64,000 nucleotides of DNA from Actinopolyspora lacussalsi (GTDB lineage Bacteria; Actinomycetota; Actinomycetes; Mycobacteriales; Pseudonocardiaceae): NCBI GenBank assembly GCA_030803735.1, contig JAURUC010000001.1, positions 1,311,501-1,375,500 of the forward strand, in the 5' to 3' direction. Below, one piece after another: positions 1 to 8,203 of this stretch. Numbering within the stretch: position 1 is the first letter of the stretch; each line of letters begins with the position of its first letter. The notes under the pieces are model-generated. The model worked only from the letters and a program-made list of their open reading frames with translations. It did not search any database and was not told the DNA's origin. Position numbers and translations under genes: made by a program.

Positions 1-756
1 GGCTCGGGCATCGGCAGGGCAACCGCTCGCCGACTCAACGCCGAGGGTGCCTGCGTGGTGTTGGCCGACCGGGACACCGAATCGGCCGAGGAACTGGCCA
101 CCGAACTCGGCGGCCCGGACAAGGCCGTGGCGGTCGGCGTCGATGTCACCGACGAGTCCGAGGTCGGCGAGCTGTTCGCGGTGGCGGCCCGATCCTTCGG
201 CGGGGTGGATCTGGTGGTCAACAACGCCGGGATGTCCATCTCCAAACCGCTGCTGGAAACCACCGTGGCGGACTGGGACCTCCAGCACGACGTGATGGCG
301 CGGGGCTCGTTCCTGGTGTCCCGGGAAGCCGCACGCGGCATGACGGCGGCGGGGCAGGGCGGTGACATCGTCTACATCGCCAGCAAGAACTCCGTGTTCG
401 CCGGGCAGAACAACGTGGCCTACGGAGCCACCAAGGCCGACCAGGCGCACCAGGTGCGACTGCTGGCCGCCGAGCTGGGTGAACACGGGATCCGGGTCAA
501 CGGCGTGAACCCGGACGGCGTGGTGCGTGGTTCGGGAATCTTCGCCGGTGGCTGGGGCGCGCAGCGAGCGGCCCACTACGGGGTGAAGGAAACCGAGCTC
601 GGCGAGTTCTACGCCCAGCGCACGCTGCTCAAGCGGGAGGTACTGCCCGAGCACGTGGCCGCGGCGGTGTTCGCGCTCGTCGGCGGCGACCTGAACAACA
701 CGACGGGAATGCACGTTCCGGTCGACAGTGGAGTGCCCGCCGCTTTCCTGCGGTGA
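1..756 (+). CDS. SDR-domain C-terminal part of bifunctional rhamnulose-1-phosphate aldolase/lactaldehyde dehydrogenase (5' end outside window)
   Basis: The frame is open from base 1, so the gene starts before the window. The first codons give GSGIGRAT, the end of a Rossmann TGxxxGIG motif. NNAG follows near codon 75, and the YxxxK active site is Tyr141/Lys145 (YGATK). The C-terminus TTGMHVPVDSG is typical of the dehydrogenase half of the fused RhaE/RhaW-type enzyme, which cleaves L-rhamnulose-1-P and oxidises the L-lactaldehyde to lactate. I infer the fusion from context: rhamnulokinase and lutABC follow on the same strand. The aldolase half is not visible, so a stand-alone SDR oxidoreductase remains possible. 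The 105 bp gap to rhaB contains no obvious terminator. Confidence 0.8.
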   Translation, partial: GSGIGRATARRLNAEGACVVLADRDTESAEELATELGGPDKAVAVGVDVTDESEVGELFAVAARSFGGVDLVVNNAGMSISKPLLETTVADWDLQHDVMARGSFLVSREAARGMTAAGQGGDIVYIASKNSVFAGQNNVAYGATKADQAHQVRLLAAELGEHGIRVNGVNPDGVVRGSGIFAGGWGAQRAAHYGVKETELGEFYAQRTLLKREVLPEHVAAAVFALVGGDLNNTTGMHVPVDSGVPAAFLR

Positions 757-861
757 CGGCGCTCCTTCCGGTGCGAGCACCGTGTCACGCACCCCCGCTC
801 TGCCCGACCACCCGGACCGTCCCGTCGGTCACCCGTCGACACCTTTGGGAACGAGATCGCG

Positions 862-2358
862 ATGACGAGCAACGAGTTCAACTGCGCCGCTGTCGACCTG
901 GGAGCCTCCAGCGGCCGTGTGGTGCTGGGCAGGGTGGGCAGCGACCTGCTGGAACTGACCGAACTGCACCGGTTCGGGAACAGTCCCTCCCGGGACGACT
1001 CCGGCTGGCGCTGGGACATCGGCACGATCCACCGCGAGGTGCTGGCGGGGCTGCGCCGCGCCGCCGAGCACTCCCCCAGTTCGATCGGCATCGACAGCTG
1101 GGCAGTGGACTACGGGCTGTTGGACCGGAACGGCACCCTGCTGGCCGATCCACGGCACCATCGCGATCCCCGCAACTCGGGAATGATCGAACGGGTCCGG
1201 GAACGGGTCGACGACGCCGAGCTCTACGGCATCACGGGGCTGCAGCAGCTTCCCATCAACACGCTGTACCAACTCGTCGCCTCCCTGGAGGACGACGAGC
1301 TGGATTCGGCGGAAACCCTGCTGCTCATCCCCGATCTGCTGACCTACTGGCTCACCGGTGAGATCGGTGCGGAGATCACCAACGCCTCCACCACCCAGCT
1401 GTTCGACGTCCGCGGCGAGGACTGGGCGTACGAGCTCGCACGGCGGCTGGGGATTCCGAGTCACGTGCTCCCGCCGCTGCGCTCTCCGGGGGAGTTCGCC
1501 GGAACGCCGCGGGCCGCGGCCAGCGCTCACACCGGGCTCTCCCCGTCGGTACGGGTGACATCCGTCGCCTCGCACGACACGGCCTCGGCGGTGGTGGCCG
1601 TGCCGGCGACCGATCGGCGATTCGCCTACATCTCGTGCGGCACGTGGTCCCTGGTGGGGCTGGAGCTGGACTCACCCGTGCTGACCGAACGCTCCCGCGC
1701 GGCGAACGTGACCAACGAACGCGGCGTCGACGGCACCACTCGCTACCTGCGCAACACGATGGGACTGTGGCTGTTGCAGGAGTGCCTGCGCTGCTGGCGG
1801 GAACGCGGACTGCGCGCGGATCTCGACGAACTGCTCGAGGGCGCTGCCCGCCAACCGGCGTTCCGCAGCGTGCTCGACACCGACGATCCGGCGTTCATCG
1901 CGCCGCAGGACATGCCCACCACCATCGGCGCGGCCTGCGCCGCGGCCGGTGAGCCGGTCCCGGAAAGCCCCGAGGCCACGGTTCGGTGTGTGCTGGAAAG
2001 CCTCGCGCTGGCCCACCGCCGGACGGTGCGCGGCGTCGCGGAACTGGCCGACCGGGAGGTCGAGGTCGTCCACCTGGTAGGCGGCGGCAGCCGCAACGAG
2101 CTGCTGTGCTCGCTGACGGCCGACGCCTGCGGGCTTCCGGTTGTCGCCGGCCCCACCGAGGCGACCGCGTTGGGCAACGTGCTGATCCAGGCACGCGCGC
2201 ACGGCATGGCCGGTGACCTGTCCGAACTGCGCGCGCTCGTGGCGGCCACACAACCGCTGCGGCGTTTCGAACCCGGCGACTCGGCCGACGCGTGGGATAC
2301 TGTGGACCGCCGTGTCCGTGATCGCACGGGCACCAGCACACGTGCGACAGTCGAATGA
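862..2358 (+). CDS. rhaB: Rhamnulokinase (FGGY family)
   Basis: This 498-residue protein is the usual length for RhaB and phosphorylates L-rhamnulose to L-rhamnulose-1-P in the cytoplasm. It opens with the FGGY phosphate-1 motif DLGASSGR (about residues 12-19). The substrate region GIDSWAVDYGLL follows at about 76-87, then the ASHDTASAV and SCGTWSLVG motifs in the middle, and the C-terminal adenosine motif VGGGSRNELLC. The start ATG follows a purine-rich GGGAACGAGA site. Rhamnulokinase is preferred over other FGGY kinases because of the flanking SDR/aldolase gene and the DxGAxSGR form of the motif. It is transcribed with the upstream dehydrogenase and probably with lutABC. Confidence 0.9.
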   Translation: MTSNEFNCAAVDLGASSGRVVLGRVGSDLLELTELHRFGNSPSRDDSGWRWDIGTIHREVLAGLRRAAEHSPSSIGIDSWAVDYGLLDRNGTLLADPRHHRDPRNSGMIERVRERVDDAELYGITGLQQLPINTLYQLVASLEDDELDSAETLLLIPDLLTYWLTGEIGAEITNASTTQLFDVRGEDWAYELARRLGIPSHVLPPLRSPGEFAGTPRAAASAHTGLSPSVRVTSVASHDTASAVVAVPATDRRFAYISCGTWSLVGLELDSPVLTERSRAANVTNERGVDGTTRYLRNTMGLWLLQECLRCWRERGLRADLDELLEGAARQPAFRSVLDTDDPAFIAPQDMPTTIGAACAAAGEPVPESPEATVRCVLESLALAHRRTVRGVAELADREVEVVHLVGGGSRNELLCSLTADACGLPVVAGPTEATALGNVLIQARAHGMAGDLSELRALVAATQPLRRFEPGDSADAWDTVDRRVRDRTGTSTRATVE

Positions 2359-2417
2359 GGACAGCTCTCCGACGGCGTCTTTCGGATGCCCGCACTGTCG
2401 CCGAATCTCCGGAACCG

Positions 2418-2483
2418 GCGACGGCCCCCTCGTCCGGTTCGGGTGCGCGATCGGGACCCGAGCACGGGAACCGGGGCCGTCGC
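2418..2483 (+). promoter_or_regulatory. Nested inverted repeat in the lutA leader
   Basis: An outer perfect 11-bp repeat (GCGACGGCCCC at 2418-2428 with GGGGCCGTCGC at 2473-2483) encloses an inner pair (CCGGTTC at 2434-2440 with GAACCGG at 2468-2474). The two stems share two bases, so they may be alternative folds. The element lies between rhaB and the lutA ribosome site (AGGAAGGA at about 2496-2503). No T-tract follows. It could be a partial terminator or an attenuator that adjusts lut expression relative to rha genes. The function is inference. Confidence 0.4.
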
Positions 2484-2512
2484 GGGAGCTTACCAGGAAG
2501 GAAACCGCTGTT

Positions 2513-3250
2513 ATGCGAGTAGCGCTGTTCGCGACCTGTCTCGGGGACACGCTCTTTCCGGGGGCGGTGCGCGCCACGCTACGGGTGCTCGAACGACTGG
2601 GGTGCACGGTGGACTTCCCGCCGGGACAGACCTGCTGCGGCCAGATGCACACCAACACGGGGTATCACGAGCAGGCCGTCCCGGCGGTGCGGAGCTTCGT
2701 CACCGCCTTCGAGGGCTACGATCACGTGGTGGCCCCCTCCGGCTCCTGCGTGGGCTCGATTCGGCACCAGCACGACATCGTGGCCGAGCGCAGCGGGGAC
2801 CGGAAGCTGTCCGAGGCGGTCGACCGGGTCTCGCCCCACGTCTACGAGCTCTCCGAGTTCCTGGTGGACGTGCTCGGAGTGACCGACGTCGGCTCCTACT
2901 TCCCGCACCGGGTGACCTACCACCCGACCTGCCACTCGCTGCGGATGCTGCGGGTGGGTGACAAACCGCGGCGGTTGCTGAGCGAGGTCCGCGGTATCCG
3001 GTTGCTCGAGCTTCCCGAGGCCGAGCAGTGCTGCGGCTTCGGCGGCACCTTCGCGTTGAAGAACCCGGACGTTTCCGTGGCGATGGGGGCCGACAAGACA
3101 AGGCACGTGCGTGAGACGGGCGCCGAGGTCCTGTGCGCGAGCGACAGTTCCTGTCTGATGCACCTGGGTGGGCTGCTCGACAGGCAACGCGAGGGAATTC
3201 GCACGATGCACCTGGCCGAGATCCTGGCGGGAACCGAGGAGGACCGATGA
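2513..3250 (+). CDS. lutA: L-lactate utilisation protein LutA (CCG-domain Fe-S protein)
   Basis: LutA is one of three proteins that together oxidise L-lactate to pyruvate (LutABC, also called YkgEFG). The 245-residue product has the two cysteine-rich CCG motifs of the glycolate-oxidase GlpC/HdrB family: Cys41-Cys42-Gly43 in the TCCGQMHT segment, and EQCCGFGG near residue 175. A PSGSCVGSIR segment lies between them. The ATG at 2513 was chosen over longer upstream extensions because AGGAAGGA lies about 9 bases before it and MRVALFATCLGD is the normal N-terminus. The stop overlaps the lutB start as ATGA, so the genes are translationally coupled. Confidence 0.9.
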   Translation: MRVALFATCLGDTLFPGAVRATLRVLERLGCTVDFPPGQTCCGQMHTNTGYHEQAVPAVRSFVTAFEGYDHVVAPSGSCVGSIRHQHDIVAERSGDRKLSEAVDRVSPHVYELSEFLVDVLGVTDVGSYFPHRVTYHPTCHSLRMLRVGDKPRRLLSEVRGIRLLELPEAEQCCGFGGTFALKNPDVSVAMGADKTRHVRETGAEVLCASDSSCLMHLGGLLDRQREGIRTMHLAEILAGTEEDR

Positions 3251-4701
3251 GCGGAGTCGATCTGGGGATGCCCACCTTTCCGGACGCGGCGCACCGGGCG
3301 GTGCGCGACGCCCAGCTGCGCCACAACCTCGGCAGGGCGACCAGCACGATCCGGAACAAGCGCGCCGCGGTGGTCGACGAACTCGACGACTGGGAACAGC
3401 TGCGCGCCTCGGGCGCGGCGATCAAGGCACACACCCTGAGCCGGCTGGACACCTACCTCGAGCGATTCGAGTCCGCCGTCACGGCTGCCGGTGGAACGGT
3501 GCACTGGGCGCGCGACGCGGCCGAGGCGAACCGCATCGTCACCGAGCTCGTCCGCGAGACCGGCGAGACCGAAGCGGTCAAGGTGAAGTCGATGGCCACC
3601 CAGGAGATCGGGCTCAACGAGGCGCTGGCCTCGGCCGGGATCTCGGCGTGGGAGACGGATCTGGCCGAGCTGATCGTCCAGCTGGACGAGGACCGTCCCA
3701 GCCACATCCTGGTTCCGGCCATCCACCGCAACCGCTCCGAGATACGCGAGATCTTCCGGCGTGAGATGTCGGGGAGCGGCGCCCCCGCACCGGCGGACCT
3801 CACCGACGACCCGGTGCAGCTGGCGGAGGCCGCCCGCCACCACTTGCGGGAGAAGTTCCTGCGGGCCAACGTGGCCATCTCCGGGGCGAACTTCGCGGTG
3901 GCCGAGACCGGCAGTCTCGTGGTGGTCGAGTCGGAGGGCAACGGGCGGATGTGCCTGACCATGCCGGACAATCTGATCAGCGTGGTCGGCATCGAGAAGC
4001 TCGTGCCGAGTTGGCGGGATCTCGAGGTGTTCCTGCAGCTGCTTCCCCGATCGAGCACCGGCGAACGGATGAACCCCTATACCTCCGTGCTCAGCGGCGT
4101 GACCGAGGAGGACGGGCCGAGCAACTTCCACGTGGTGCTGCTGGACAACGGGCGAAGCGAGGCGCTGGCCGACGAGGTCGGCAGTCAGGCGCTGCGGTGT
4201 ATCCGCTGTTCGGCCTGTCTCAACGTCTGCCCGGTCTACGAACGCGCCGGGGGCCACGCCTACGGCTCGGTGTATCCGGGACCGATCGGAGCGGTGCTGA
4301 CGCCACAGCTGTACGGCGTGGAGTCCGAGGACACCGCCTCGTTGCCTTACGCGTCCACGCTGTGCGGAGCCTGCTACGACGTCTGCCCGGTGGCCATCGA
4401 GATCCCAGAACTGTTGGTGCACCTGCGCCACAGGACGACACGGGAGCGGAAGGGCTGGTTCGATCGGCTGACCGGCACGGCGATGCGGGGCCTGGGGTGG
4501 GTCTTCGGCGACAGCAAACGGCTGGGTCGGGCGCAACGGATCGCCTCGCTGGGCGGAAGGTTGTTCGGCAGACGTGGGATCGGCAGGCTGCCGTGGCCGA
4601 TGTCGCGCTGGACCGACGCACGAGACGCTCCCGCACCCGCCTCGGAGTCCTTCCGCCAGTGGTGGGAACGAAACCGGACAGGAAGCGGTGACGAGCGTTG
4701 A
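3247..4701 (+). CDS. lutB: L-lactate utilisation iron-sulfur protein LutB
   Basis: The 484-residue protein has the expected LutB/YkgF architecture: an N-terminal LUD domain (about residues 60-290) followed by two ferredoxin-like clusters. Cluster I ligands are Cys318, Cys321, Cys324 and Cys328 (CxxCxxCxxxCP). Cluster II ligands are Cys373, Cys376 and Cys380 (CGACYDVCP). A short C-terminal tail carries WWERNR. It probably passes electrons from lactate oxidation to the membrane chain. The ATG at 3247 overlaps the lutA stop (ATGA). Its own stop overlaps the lutC TTG start. The operon position after rhaB suggests that lactate from lactaldehyde is its substrate. Confidence 0.92.
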   Translation: MSGVDLGMPTFPDAAHRAVRDAQLRHNLGRATSTIRNKRAAVVDELDDWEQLRASGAAIKAHTLSRLDTYLERFESAVTAAGGTVHWARDAAEANRIVTELVRETGETEAVKVKSMATQEIGLNEALASAGISAWETDLAELIVQLDEDRPSHILVPAIHRNRSEIREIFRREMSGSGAPAPADLTDDPVQLAEAARHHLREKFLRANVAISGANFAVAETGSLVVVESEGNGRMCLTMPDNLISVVGIEKLVPSWRDLEVFLQLLPRSSTGERMNPYTSVLSGVTEEDGPSNFHVVLLDNGRSEALADEVGSQALRCIRCSACLNVCPVYERAGGHAYGSVYPGPIGAVLTPQLYGVESEDTASLPYASTLCGACYDVCPVAIEIPELLVHLRHRTTRERKGWFDRLTGTAMRGLGWVFGDSKRLGRAQRIASLGGRLFGRRGIGRLPWPMSRWTDARDAPAPASESFRQWWERNRTGSGDER

Positions 4702-5342
4702 AACGATCCTCTGACGCACGCGAGGCGGTACTCGGGTCCGTGCGTTCCGCGCTCGCCGGTGGTCAACGTGGCTCGGCCGATTCGATACCCCGTGAGTACC
4801 GCGGACAGCGCCACGTCGAAGCCCTGCCGGAGCTGTTCCGGGAACGGGTTGCCGAATACCGTGCCGCGGTGCACACCACCGATTCGACGGAGGCACCGGA
4901 AACGGTGCTGGGCGTCCTGGAACGGGCCGATGCGCGGCGAGTGGTCGTACCTGAGGGTCTGCCCGCACAGTGGTCGGATCCGGTGGCGGAACACCACGAC
5001 ACGCTCGGGGACCGTCCTCGATTGTCGACGACGACGCTGGAGAACGCGGACGCGGTACTGACCACCTGCACGGTCGGCATCGCCACCACGGGCACGATCG
5101 TGCTGGATCACGGCCCCGGCCAGGGGCGAAGGGCACTGACCCTGCTTCCCGACACCCACGTGTGCCTCGTCGCCGCCTCCCGCATCGTCGACGACGTTCC
5201 CGCCGCGCTGGCGGAGCTGGATCCGGCCGGACCGATGACCTTCATCAGCGGGCCGTCCGCCACCAGCGACATCGAGCTGGAAAGGGTGGAGGGAGTGCAC
5301 GGCCCCCGGGACCTTCACGTCGTCATCGTAGGCGACGTGTGA
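4698..5342 (+). CDS. lutC: L-lactate utilisation protein LutC (LUD domain)
   Basis: A 214-residue single LUD-domain protein of the YkgG/LutC family, third partner of the lactate-oxidising complex. Conserved features include the TTCTVGIATTGTIVLDHGPGQGRR segment in the middle and the C-terminal ISGPSATSDIELERVEGVHGPRDLHVVIV block typical of the family (quoted here as recognised, split by a GPSATSDIE core). It starts at TTG 4698, which overlaps the lutB stop codon as TTGA. No better start is visible. A strong terminator begins 13 bp after the stop, so the operon ends here. Confidence 0.9.
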   Translation: MKRSSDAREAVLGSVRSALAGGQRGSADSIPREYRGQRHVEALPELFRERVAEYRAAVHTTDSTEAPETVLGVLERADARRVVVPEGLPAQWSDPVAEHHDTLGDRPRLSTTTLENADAVLTTCTVGIATTGTIVLDHGPGQGRRALTLLPDTHVCLVAASRIVDDVPAALAELDPAGPMTFISGPSATSDIELERVEGVHGPRDLHVVIVGDV

Positions 5343-5354
5343 ACCTTTCCCGCC

Positions 5355-5396
5355 GAAACCGGCACGGTGTCGCTCCGACGATGCCGTGCCGGTTTC
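5355..5396 (+). terminator. Rho-independent-type terminator of the rha-lut operon
   Basis: A perfect 13-bp inverted repeat (GAAACCGGCACGG at 5355-5367, CCGTGCCGGTTTC at 5384-5396) with a 16-base loop lies just after the lutC stop. The T-tract is weak, as usual in high-GC actinomycetes. Confidence 0.8.
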
Positions 5397-5513
5397 CTGC
5401 GTCACCTCCCCGGCGCGAACCGAGGATCCCACTACGCTTTTCGGATTCGTACCGATGGGAAAAACAGTTCACAGAACGCTAATCGTGTTATTCGGGGTTT
5501 CATCGAAGCTCTC

Positions 5514-5542
5514 TTGACATTGTTACCCGTGCTACCTATACA
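5514..5542 (+). promoter_or_regulatory. Consensus sigma-70 type promoter
   Basis: The -35 box TTGACA (5514-5519) and -10 box TATACA (5537-5542) are separated by exactly 17 bp. This near-perfect housekeeping promoter sits in an AT-rich patch. Expected transcription start is near 5549, giving a leader of about 155 bases before the gene at 5705. Confidence 0.8.
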
Positions 5543-5554
5543 CTCGTCGTCTAC

Positions 5555-5572
5555 TTGGTAAGCGCTTACCAA
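5555..5572. promoter_or_regulatory. Perfect 18-bp LacI-type operator
   Basis: TTGGTAAGCGCTTACCAA is a perfect palindrome with the central CG step usual for LacI/GalR-family repressors. It lies at about +6 to +23 relative to the predicted start, where a bound repressor would block transcription. No LacI-family gene is in this window, so the repressor is encoded elsewhere. Confidence 0.75.
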
Positions 5573-5704
5573 AAGTGGGAAAATCCGATTTCCCTTCCGC
5601 GGAAACCGCAAGAAGCCACTCAACGACGAACCCGACTGGAAGATCCGGGCGATTGCTGCCCCGACACAGTGCAGTGAAACTTCCGACAACCACGGGAACG
5701 AACA

Positions 5705-6940
5705 ATGAGAATCGGCACCTCACAGGCCGGTGAACGCGGCCGAACCCCGAAGATCCTGGGAATGGCCCTGCTGGCGACACTGACCTTCGCGGCACCGGCA
5801 TACGCCGACGGCGGCCCGAGCACGGCGAGCGAAACCACCGGCGACGTGTCCACCTCGGCCGCGGCGACCGGCACCGCCTCGGTCCAGGCGACCTGCGGCA
5901 GCGGGTCCTACGACGCCGAGGTGTACACGAACGACGGCAGCTGGGTCGCCCGCAACGGCTCCACGAGGGTCTACAGCGGCGGCGACATGCGCGCGGCGAC
6001 CCAGGCGGCCGTGAACAGCCTGACCGCGGGCAGGCAGAGCAAGGAACGAGTGGTGCTGTGGAACTCGGGCACCATGAGCGCGAGCAGCTCCATCGACCTG
6101 CCCAGCTACACCGTGCTGGACTCCTGCGGCACGATCGACGTGACGGGCGGTGTCTCCGCCAACAACGCCGTGGTCCGGGGTCGCGACGCCGACCACGTCG
6201 AGGTGCAGCACCTCAGCGTCACCGGGGCGCCCTACTTCGGGGTCTTCTTCCGCAACGGCAACGACATCCACCTCGGCCAGATCGACCTGCGACTGTCCGG
6301 CGGACTCGGCATCCGCATCGACAACCACGGTGACCGCGGCGAACTCACCACCAACGTGCGGATCGACGACGTCTACGTCTCCGGCACCGACAACCACGGC
6401 GTGGAGACCTACGGTGTGGACGGACTGACGGTGGGCACCGTGGTGGCTCGCGACGTCGCCTATTCGGGGCTGCTGCTCAACGACACCACCAACGCCACCG
6501 TTGGAACGGTCGATGCCCAGAACGCGGGCACCGGCACCGGATACGCCGCTTTCCGGATGGCCAACCGGAACGGACGCGTCAACGGCAGCTATCCGACCAA
6601 CATCCACGTCGGCGAAGTGATCGCCCGTGGCGGCGGTCGGGGCGTGTTCTGCGTTTCCGAGAGCGGCGGAGCCGTGATCGACAACATCGACATCGCCAAC
6701 ACCGGGAACAACGCGATCCTCGTCGAGAACTGCTACAACGTCGAAATCGCCGCGGAAAGCGGCCAGGTCACCGGGCCGGGAACGATCCGGCTGGCCGCGC
6801 GATCGGAATTCCCGGTGACCAGAAACGTGACCCTGCACAATCTCACCGTCACCGATTCGGCCATTGTCGAGAACCCGTGCGGTGACAACATAACCATCAC
6901 CAACAACACGCTGGACAACTCCTACCGCGACGTGTGCTGA
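5705..6940 (+). CDS. Secreted right-handed parallel beta-helix protein
   Basis: A 411-residue protein with a Sec signal peptide: basic start MRIGTSQAGERGRTPK, hydrophobic core ILGMALLATLTFAAP, and a likely cut after AYA-DG (about residue 36). The mature part is a run of Asn/Asp/Gly-rich beta-strand turns (NNAVVRGRDADHVEVQ, NDTTNATVGTVDAQN, NNITITNN-like rungs) typical of pectate-lyase/polygalacturonase-fold proteins. No catalytic signature of a specific lyase or hydrolase family could be assigned. Its promoter and LacI-type operator suggest induction by a sugar. The preceding rhamnose operon makes a rhamnose-containing plant polymer a reasonable but unproven target. It is monocistronic and ends at a strong hairpin. 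Confidence 0.8.
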   Translation: MRIGTSQAGERGRTPKILGMALLATLTFAAPAYADGGPSTASETTGDVSTSAAATGTASVQATCGSGSYDAEVYTNDGSWVARNGSTRVYSGGDMRAATQAAVNSLTAGRQSKERVVLWNSGTMSASSSIDLPSYTVLDSCGTIDVTGGVSANNAVVRGRDADHVEVQHLSVTGAPYFGVFFRNGNDIHLGQIDLRLSGGLGIRIDNHGDRGELTTNVRIDDVYVSGTDNHGVETYGVDGLTVGTVVARDVAYSGLLLNDTTNATVGTVDAQNAGTGTGYAAFRMANRNGRVNGSYPTNIHVGEVIARGGGRGVFCVSESGGAVIDNIDIANTGNNAILVENCYNVEIAAESGQVTGPGTIRLAARSEFPVTRNVTLHNLTVTDSAIVENPCGDNITITNNTLDNSYRDVC

Positions 6941-6978
6941 TCCACGCCGGACACGGCGATGTCCGGTCGAGGCCGATC

Positions 6979-7012
6979 ACTCGTGGGGCTGCCGAGCGGC
7001 AGTCCCACGAGT
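6979..7012 (+). terminator. Strong terminator hairpin after the beta-helix gene
   Basis: A 15-bp stem (6979-6993 with 6998-7012, one G-U pair) with a GAGC tetraloop, followed by TTCGATTCC. An outer 8-bp repeat (GTCGAGGC 6966-6973, GCCTCGAC 7024-7031) flanks it. Confidence 0.8.
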
Positions 7013-7065
7013 TCGATTCCCGCGCCTCGACGCTGCCACCCGCGACAAACCCGCGGTATCCCGGA

Positions 7066-7176
7066 TCAGTCGGTGAACCCGTCGAGCTCCTTCGCGATCT
7101 CCTCCATGGCCACCAGGTTGCGCGCCGCCCGCAGCATCAGATCCTCGGCGGTGTTCTCGTCCAGTTCAGCGTGCAG
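7066..7176 (-). pseudogene. Short coding remnant (about 36 codons) of an unidentified protein
   Basis: On the minus strand an open stretch with strongly coding-like third positions ends at TGA 7066. It encodes a helical tail, HAELDENTAEDLMLRAAR followed by NLVAMEEIAKELDGFTD. It has no ATG, GTG or TTG start before an in-frame stop at 7204, apart from internal codons, so it looks like the C-terminal remnant of a lost gene. The parent family was not recognised. The rest of 7180-7449 shows no gene on either strand. Confidence 0.35.
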
Positions 7177-7449
7177 GGGAGAGGCCCGTCGATTACACCC
7201 CTTTCACATAGCAACTCGATGCAGACCGCATCCCTCCCGAACAACCACGACAAGGCTCACCATGGCAGCTCCGGACACGCGCGGAGCCCGATTCGGTACA
7301 CGCCGCGGATTGCTGAATGGCACTGTGCCCCGGTGGGCATATCCTGGACACGATCGATGAATGCAACGCTGGCCGCTCTGTACCTCGGCGACGGGGCGCG
7401 GCTGCCCCGACCGTGAGGTTCTCCGGCCGAGCAAGCAACTGGGGAGACG

Positions 7450-7950
7450 ATGACTAGGCCGATCTCGACCAGGCACGCGTTGCGTGACCTCGCTGGGGCC
7501 GCGGTTTTCGTGGGCTGTGTGGCGGTCGTGGCCGTGGTGGGGACACTGGCAGCGGGGTCGGCCGGGCAGGAGTACGCGGCGCTGCGCGCACCGACCTGGG
7601 CACCGCCGTCCTGGTTGTTCGGACCCGTCTGGACCGTCCTGTACGCGATGATCACCCTGTCCGGCTGGCTCGTGTGGCGTCGCTCCGGTTCGGTGCGCAT
7701 GGCACGTATCCCGCTCGGGGTCTATGCGCTACAACTCCTGCTGAATCTGTCCTGGACCCCGTTGTTCTTCGGAGCGGGGCTCTACGGCACGGCATTCGCC
7801 GCCATCATCCTGCTGCTGGTCAGCATCGTGATCACGATCGTGCTGTTCGCCCGCATTCATGTACCGGCTGCGATGCTGCTCCTCCCCTACGCGGGCTGGA
7901 CGTTGTTCGCCACCGCGTTGAACGGATCAATATGGCTGCTCAACACGTGA
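7450..7950 (+). CDS. tspO: TspO/MBR family membrane protein
   Basis: A 166-residue, five-helix membrane protein. The family signature is clear: a Trp-rich loop APTWAPPSWLFGPVWTVLY (about residues 50-68), LSGWLVWRR, the LQLLLNLSWTPLFF helix, and a final helix ending in GWTLFATALNGSIWLLN. TspO proteins bind tetrapyrroles and are linked to stress and redox responses. What this copy binds is unknown. The ATG follows a GGGGAGA ribosome site. It stands alone, with no operon partner. Confidence 0.88.
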   Translation: MTRPISTRHALRDLAGAAVFVGCVAVVAVVGTLAAGSAGQEYAALRAPTWAPPSWLFGPVWTVLYAMITLSGWLVWRRSGSVRMARIPLGVYALQLLLNLSWTPLFFGAGLYGTAFAAIILLLVSIVITIVLFARIHVPAAMLLLPYAGWTLFATALNGSIWLLNT

Positions 7951-8203
7951 AACGTCCGGTTTCCCCACTCCGGCACGGCGGTTGCCGATCCGCTGGGTTC
8001 GACCCCCTGGGACCTGACCGTCGCGTCCCGTCTCGGCCAACAGTAGTGTCCGGCTCGTTGCGGTTCGGGAGTACGAGCACGACGCCGCGCGTCGTCCGTA
8101 CGGTAACGAGGTAGCGGTCACCACAATTCTCGCGGCGCCCTCGGCGGGGGTGAGGTTGTGGCTCGACAGCGGGTTGTTCGACAGCGGAAGGGAATCGGCC
8201 GGG

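Noticed and set aside
2917..5136. 739-codon minus-strand open frame opposite lutABC
   Set aside because: A shadow of the strongly coding plus-strand genes; no motifs.
5555..5572. CebR site before the beta-helix gene
   Set aside because: TTGGTAAGCGCTTACCAA differs from the CebR operator in the outer bases, so it belongs to another LacI-family repressor.
6966..7031. tRNA-like element: 8-bp acceptor-like repeat with GTTCGATTCC resembling a T loop
   Set aside because: The T stem does not pair (ACGAG against CCCGC), there is no anticodon arm, and the inside is a 15-bp terminator hairpin.
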